A DNA stretch of 15,222 nt from Bacteroidaceae bacterium (lineage in GTDB: Bacteria; Bacteroidota; Bacteroidia; Bacteroidales; Bacteroidaceae). Both the position numbers and the translations under genes were made by a program. Below, piece after piece: positions 14,492 through 15,222 of the stretch. The notes beneath the pieces were generated by a model. That model ran no database searches, was not told the DNA's origin, and saw only the letters and a program-made list of their open reading frames with translations. Location of the stretch: the NCBI GenBank assembly GCA_900765575.1, contig CAAFRW010000047.1, positions 1 to 15,222 on the forward strand, written 5' to 3'. Each line of letters starts with the position of its first letter. Position 1 is the stretch's first letter.

Positions 14492-14724
14492 AGGTAAACC
14501 GGGAGCAGAATGAAATGAACTTGTTCATTTTTTGTTCCGGGGTGTTATTTATCTTCACTATTTTTCCGTAACAAAGATAGTGTAAACGAGAAGCCTCCAT
14601 AGTCAATTCTGTCCGAATGGAAGCCCAATGCAAGCTATCTTCGCTTTTCCGACAAAGATACAACTATAAAATGTTTGAAATATGTAATTGATTGCTAAAA
14701 TTTCAAAAAATAGGATTGGAATGC

Positions 14725-14754
14725 TTGTACAATAAAATAATCTATCTATATTTG
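14725..14754 (+). promoter_or_regulatory. Promoter of the Fur-family regulator gene
   Basis: TTG at 14725-14727, a 19-bp spacer and TATATTTG at 14747-14754 fit the Bacteroidota promoter well. Transcription would begin near 14761, about 33 bases before the ATG at 14794. Confidence 0.65.
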
Positions 14755-14793
14755 CAAACGAATAGAAATTGAAATGATTACAAATTTAGACCT

Positions 14794-15222
14794 ATGAAAG
14801 TAAATGTTGTATATGAGAATCTGCTGAAATACGATGTAAAGCCATCTATTCAGAGAATGGCTGTTATGGAGTATTTGATGAAGCACTTTACCCATCCCTC
14901 GGTAGATGAAATCTATACGGCGTTGAGTCCGAAGTATCCAACTCTTTCCCGTACAACGGTCTACAATACTTTAAAATTATTTGTAGAGCATGGCGCGGCA
15001 CAGATGTTGACGATTGATGAGAAAATGACTTGCTTTGACGGTGATGTCACTCCTCATGCTCATTTCTTATGTAAAAAGTGTGGTGAAATTTATGATTTGC
15101 CGATGCCTGATTCTGTAAAGAATGTGGTCGGAATTGAATTAGACGGTAATACAATTACTGAAGTCCACCAATATTATAAAGGTATATGTAAAAAGTGTTT
15201 AGAAAAAGATAACATGACTAAC
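14794..15222 (+). CDS. perR: Fur-family regulator, PerR-like (partial at window end)
   Basis: The frame is open for 143 codons to the window edge. The N-terminal winged helix includes H-P-S-V-D-E-I-Y (34-41) and the recognition segment S-R-T-T-V-Y-N-T-L (52-60). Two Cys-x-x-Cys pairs (93/96 and 132/135) form the structural zinc site. The regulatory metal ligands line up with B. subtilis PerR His37, Asp85, His91, His93 and Asp104 as His34, Asp82, His88, His90 and Asp101. Aspartate at the last position, in C-G-E-I-Y-D, is typical of PerR, where Fur proteins usually have glutamate. A peroxide-sensing repressor is therefore more likely than an iron-uptake regulator. The targets are not visible. 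Only a few C-terminal residues should be missing. PerR assignment over Fur is moderately sure. Confidence 0.8.
   Translation, partial: MKVNVVYENLLKYDVKPSIQRMAVMEYLMKHFTHPSVDEIYTALSPKYPTLSRTTVYNTLKLFVEHGAAQMLTIDEKMTCFDGDVTPHAHFLCKKCGEIYDLPMPDSVKNVVGIELDGNTITEVHQYYKGICKKCLEKDNMTN

Larger units (their letters stand above)
14466..14793. other. Divergent intergenic region between nadE and the Fur-family gene
   Basis: These 328 bases contain no credible gene. They hold three TATCTTTG sequences facing nadE, a consensus promoter facing the Fur-family gene, and a degenerate direct duplication of about 23 bases at 14484 and 14572. I see no riboswitch-like fold and no clear Fur or PerR box. Confidence 0.55.

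Noticed and set aside
14466..14663. 66-residue N-terminal extension of NadE
   Set aside because: The NAD synthetase fold begins right after M-N-N-Y-G-F, and the extension covers candidate promoter elements.
1..15222. A hidden defence island or mobile element around the Dna2-like nuclease
   Set aside because: The neighbours are housekeeping genes, with no methylase, integrase, transposase or toxin family visible. The nuclease is more likely a core repair protein.

Overview
The window looks like a chromosomal segment from a Bacteroidales bacterium of the Bacteroides/Parabacteroides type. The evidence is moderate-to-low GC, AT-rich gaps, several promoters of the Bacteroidota form (TTG or TTTG, 19-21 bp, then TAnnTTTG), weak Shine-Dalgarno sites, and a hisG-hisD-hisC-hisB cluster with a fused HisB. 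The genus is an inference. I see no integrase, transposase, phage gene, CRISPR array, rRNA or tRNA.

Left part (1-5867, minus strand): the N-terminal part of a large PD-(D/E)XK nuclease protein, probably a Dna2-like nuclease-helicase whose rest lies off the window, with a 27-residue tandem repeat at the visible end. Next come an MltF-like lytic transglycosylase lipoprotein and a uridine kinase that overlap by 4 bp, then a soluble PAS-PAS histidine kinase with no partner regulator in view. Divergent from the kinase, on the plus strand, is a PaaI-type hotdog thioesterase (5964-6449).

Middle (6450-7543): about 1.1 kb with no recognisable gene but much structure. It holds a 50-codon orphan ORF, an 84-bp nested perfect palindrome, three palindromic 12-mers spaced exactly 22 bp apart, and a consensus promoter in front of a 31-codon ORF encoding a very basic peptide.

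Right-centre (7492-12086, plus strand): the his operon. It has a strong promoter, a 14-residue leader peptide with five consecutive His codons, a strong intrinsic terminator, and leader pairings that are mutually exclusive, so transcription is very probably controlled by ribosome-mediated attenuation. hisG, hisD, hisC and hisB follow, with almost no spacing after hisD. They cover the first step (HisG), the IGP dehydratase, aminotransferase and phosphatase steps (HisB, HisC) and the last two oxidations (HisD). The other pathway genes are not here.

Right end: hisB and nadE converge on a 450-bp block of GA-rich repeats arranged as a large imperfect inverted repeat. A near-identical copy of one repeat unit sits between hisG and hisD, and the unit supplies the nadE stop codon. 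nadE encodes a glutamine-dependent NAD+ synthetase. Divergent from it is a truncated Fur-family gene whose metal ligands match PerR better than Fur.

Most of the window is ordinary housekeeping sequence. The items most worth a second look are the his attenuator, the HisB phosphatase domain lacking all four zinc ligands, the structured orphan region at 6450-7400, and the mobile-looking GA-rich repeat family.
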